16,013 bases of DNA, taken from contig JAKSCZ010000377.1 of assembly GCA_022360335.1 (NCBI GenBank), positions 1 to 16,013 on the forward strand, in the 5' to 3' direction. Each line of letters starts with the position of its first letter. Position 1 is the stretch's first letter. Source of the DNA: Pseudomonadota bacterium (lineage in GTDB: Bacteria > Pseudomonadota > Gammaproteobacteria > Steroidobacterales > Woeseiaceae). Positions 13,971 through 16,013 of this stretch are shown here, piece after piece. Under the pieces are notes generated by a model. That model did not search any database, had not been told where the DNA came from, and saw only the letters and a program-made list of their open reading frames with translations. Both the position numbers and the translations under genes were made by a program.

Positions 13971-14914
13971 CGGTCGGTTGCTGCAATAAACGACTCGACC
14001 TCGGCCTGCGTGGGCGGATTGCAGCCCGCGCGCGAGACGTTGATCGCGGCTGCGGCGCAGGCGAAATCGACGGCACCGTGCAGAACTTCCGGGTCGATGT
14101 CCCGGTAGGGGCCCCCGATCGCGTCACTACGGCAGAGTGACGCCAGAAATGCCGAGTGAAACGTGTCCCCGGCGCCGACCGTGTCTTCGATATGGGCGAT
14201 CGGGTATGCCTTCGCCTCGAGCGTGCCGCTCGCCGTAAGCAGCCGGGCGCCGCCCTTCCCTTCGGTCAGTACGAGCATCCCCGAGCCCATCTCGGCGTAG
14301 GCGGCTGCGGCCGCCTTGCGCGTTCCGGATGCGAACCGGAACGGCTCGAGGTCCTCGTCGCTCGCCTTGACGATATCGGCCAGCGGCAGCAGCAATCGCA
14401 CCCCATCGAGGTAAGCCGTCGTGTCGCGGCTCGCGCGCAGCCGGATGTTGATGTCCATGCTGACGGTCACGCCGCGTGCGCGCATCAGCTCGAACAGCTT
14501 GCGGATCTTCGGCAACTGACTCGGCGTGACGGCGAGCGACCCCGTGTGAAATACGCGCAGGTCGTGCGGCAGGTTCGCCTCGATTTCGCCGGTGGACGTG
14601 TCCTTGTCGGCGACCCCCTGGCGGTACAGGCGGTAGGCGGGCATACCCTTGTCGTCGATCGTGACGAGGGCCAGCGAGGTCGGCCACAACGAGCGGCGGG
14701 CGAGCGGCGTTTCGACGCCCTCCCTGCGCAGTGCGTCATGCAGCCGATCGCCGAACGTGTCGTCCGAAAACGGCGACAGATAGCTCACGCCGATGGCCTG
14801 GCGTGCGAGTCCGATCGCGACGTTGAACGGCGAGCCGCCGAGATGCGGCCGGTAAGCGCCGTCGTCGCCGACGATCAGGTCGATCAGCGCTTCGCCCAGA
14901 ACGGCGACGGTCAT
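13967..14914 (-). CDS. PfkB-family carbohydrate kinase, probable fructokinase
   Basis: This enzyme phosphorylates a sugar with ATP in the cytoplasm; fructose to fructose 6-phosphate is the most likely reaction. The 315-residue length is typical of bacterial fructokinases. It has the N-terminal GGSPFNVAIGLARQ motif (26-39) of the PfkB family and the C-terminal DTVGAGDTFHSAFLASL motif (244-260) with catalytic Asp250. The end has SRAGCNPPTQAEVE, resembling the (C/G)ANPPT end of fructokinases. Its ATG lies one base after the LacI-type regulator's stop, so the two are translationally coupled. The last four bases are shared with the converging EF-G-like gene within a CTAG, leaving no room for a terminator between them. 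Other PfkB substrates (2-keto-3-deoxygluconate, ribose) cannot be excluded. Confidence 0.88.
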   Translation of the reverse strand: MTVAVLGEALIDLIVGDDGAYRPHLGGSPFNVAIGLARQAIGVSYLSPFSDDTFGDRLHDALRREGVETPLARRSLWPTSLALVTIDDKGMPAYRLYRQGVADKDTSTGEIEANLPHDLRVFHTGSLAVTPSQLPKIRKLFELMRARGVTVSMDINIRLRASRDTTAYLDGVRLLLPLADIVKASDEDLEPFRFASGTRKAAAAAYAEMGSGMLVLTEGKGGARLLTASGTLEAKAYPIAHIEDTVGAGDTFHSAFLASLCRSDAIGGPYRDIDPEVLHGAVDFACAAAAINVSRAGCNPPTQAEVESFIAATDR

Positions 14915-14915
14915 G

Positions 14916-15959
14916 TCACTGCTCTCCGTCGCGAGACGCGCCGCAGCTGCGGCGCACGATCAGTTCGCTGGCCAGGACGGTGTCGGTGACGTCTTCCCCG
15001 TTGACGAGACCCAGAACGGACTCGACCAGGACACGACCGGCCCACCGGATGTTCTGACGCACCGTTGTCAGCGGCGGCGCACTGTAGGCCGCCAGACTGA
15101 TGTCGTCGTAGCCGACGACCGCCACGTCGCCGGGTACGCGCATGCCGAGGTCGGTCAGCGTCGAAATCGCGGCGAGCGCCATCACGTCACTCGTGCAGAA
15201 CAATGCGTCGAACTCGGATTCGGATTCGACGATCCGTCGAATGGACTCCACGGCGTGATTCATGTCGAACGGCACATCGAAGGTCAGTGCGTCGTCCGGC
15301 TCGACGTCGAAGTCCGCGAGCGCGCGCCGGTAGCCCGAGTAGCGAGCCGATATTTCGGGATTTCGCGAGTTTCCGAGAAACGCTATCCGGCGCCGCCCGA
15401 GTTCCAGGAGATGCCGGGTCGCCTTGTAGCCGCCGTCCGCATTGTCCCCGCCGACAAGAAGGTAGTTCTTCGAGTCGACGCGACCGCCCCAGACGACGAT
15501 CGGCGTACGCTGCGCCGCAAGCGCATCGAGCGCCTCGTGCTGTTCGGCCTGGCCGACGAAGATCACGCCGTCCGACTGCCTGATGACCCGCTGGTCGCGA
15601 AGCTCGAGGACATCGGCAATCGGCGCGTGAGCCAGCAGCAGATCGTAGTCGTGATCGGCCAGACTGTCGGCAATACCGCCGAGCATCTCGAGAAAGAACG
15701 GATCGGACATGTGCTGGTCGGATCGGACGTCGAGCATGAATACGACCGAGATCACGCTCGTGCGTTTCAGACGGAAGTCCCTGGCTCGCTGGTTCGGTGT
15801 GAAATTGTATTTTTGCGCCAGGCGACGCAGCTTCTTCTTGGTCTTCTCGCTGATCATGGGGCTGTCGTTGAGCGCCCGGGACGCGGTCGCACGCGACACG
15901 CCGGCGAGATCTGCGAGATCCTGAAGACTCGTTACTTTCTGCTTATCGTCGGCCGCCAC
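14916..15959 (-). CDS. LacI-family transcriptional regulator
   Basis: The 347-residue regulator has an N-terminal helix-turn-helix (about residues 10-35, TSLQDLADLAGVSRATASRALNDSP), a hinge region (RARDFRLKRTS) and a periplasmic-binding-protein-like effector domain with segments such as FDALFCTSDVMALAAISTLTDLG and VAVVGYDDISLAAYSAPPLTTVRQN. I chose the GTG at 15959: GGAG lies 6 bases upstream, and the protein then starts close to its helix-turn-helix, as is usual. The frame remains open to a TTG at 16010, but that stretch has operator-like repeats and no domain. It is upstream of, and coupled to, the sugar kinase, so the effector is probably a sugar or sugar phosphate from the same pathway. 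It resembles regulators of sucrose or oligosaccharide operons in gamma- and alphaproteobacteria, but the exact sugar is unknown. Confidence 0.92.
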   Translation of the reverse strand: MAADDKQKVTSLQDLADLAGVSRATASRALNDSPMISEKTKKKLRRLAQKYNFTPNQRARDFRLKRTSVISVVFMLDVRSDQHMSDPFFLEMLGGIADSLADHDYDLLLAHAPIADVLELRDQRVIRQSDGVIFVGQAEQHEALDALAAQRTPIVVWGGRVDSKNYLLVGGDNADGGYKATRHLLELGRRRIAFLGNSRNPEISARYSGYRRALADFDVEPDDALTFDVPFDMNHAVESIRRIVESESEFDALFCTSDVMALAAISTLTDLGMRVPGDVAVVGYDDISLAAYSAPPLTTVRQNIRWAGRVLVESVLGLVNGEDVTDTVLASELIVRRSCGASRDGEQ

Positions 15960-15973
15960 GGGGATCTCCGGAC

Positions 15974-16011
15974 TGCGCAAGTTGCGCCAGGGAACGCGGG
16001 AATTGCGCAAG
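15974..16011. promoter_or_regulatory. Cluster of TTGCGC half-sites upstream of the LacI-type gene, candidate operators
   Basis: A perfect 13-bp inverted repeat GCGCAAGTTGCGC occupies 15975-15987. The 8-bp palindrome TTGCGCAA lies at 16003-16010 with a central CG, as in many LacI-family operators. The octamer TGCGCAAG recurs at 15974 and 16004, exactly 30 bases apart, or about three helical turns, suggesting cooperative binding on one DNA face. The position just before the regulator's start suggests autoregulation. The region continues beyond the window edge, so it may be incomplete. Confidence 0.5.
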
Positions 16012-16013
16012 CA

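Overview
The window is GC-rich, densely coding DNA with short intergenic gaps. The gene types suggest a high-GC gammaproteobacterium: PhaD- and PhaF-type polyhydroxyalkanoate (PHA) genes, a Pseudomonas/Xanthomonas-style REP-like element, an FccA/c4-like dihaem cytochrome and a UspE-like tandem universal stress protein. No rRNA, tRNA, CRISPR array, insertion sequence or phage gene is visible. The long ORFs antisense to the real genes are shadows of GC-rich coding sequence.

Layout. (1) 1-3843, minus strand: a tightly overlapping hydrogenase-maturation operon hypC-hypB-hypD-hypF, with hypF running off the left edge. It makes the Fe(CN)2CO centre and inserts nickel into a [NiFe]-hydrogenase that is not in the window; hypA and hypE are also not in the window. 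(2) 3844-3966: a divergent control region holding a REP-like hairpin. (3) 3967-6181, plus strand: a secreted dihaem cytochrome c followed 10 bases later by a retinol-saturase/carotenoid-isomerase-like flavoprotein, an uncommon pairing. (4) 6189-7887, minus strand: a tandem UspA-domain stress protein and a seven-helix hemolysin III/PAQR membrane protein. (5) 7987-9672, plus strand: an exported 5'-nucleotidase-family metallophosphoesterase. (6) 9705-11689: a PHA-granule cluster. It has a small PHA-system protein (minus) divergent from two phasin-like proteins (plus), a perfect 19-bp palindrome between them, a strong terminator after the phasins, and a PhaD-like TetR regulator facing back toward them. 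(7) 11934-13970, plus strand: a divergent EF-G-like GTPase with altered switch residues. (8) 13967-15959, minus strand: a LacI-type regulator and a translationally coupled PfkB-family sugar kinase (probably fructokinase), with a cluster of TTGCGC-type half-sites upstream at the right edge.

How they work together. The PHA cluster is the most coherent regulatory unit here: PhaD homologues are known regulators of phasin genes, and a palindrome of suitable size sits in the shared promoter region. The LacI/kinase pair looks like the end of a sugar-utilisation operon that is probably autoregulated. The hyp operon implies a [NiFe]-hydrogenase elsewhere. The cytochrome/flavoprotein pair is the best candidate for an undescribed redox system, because an FccA-like electron acceptor sits where a sulfide-dehydrogenase flavoprotein would be expected, but the neighbour is a RetSat/CrtI-type enzyme.
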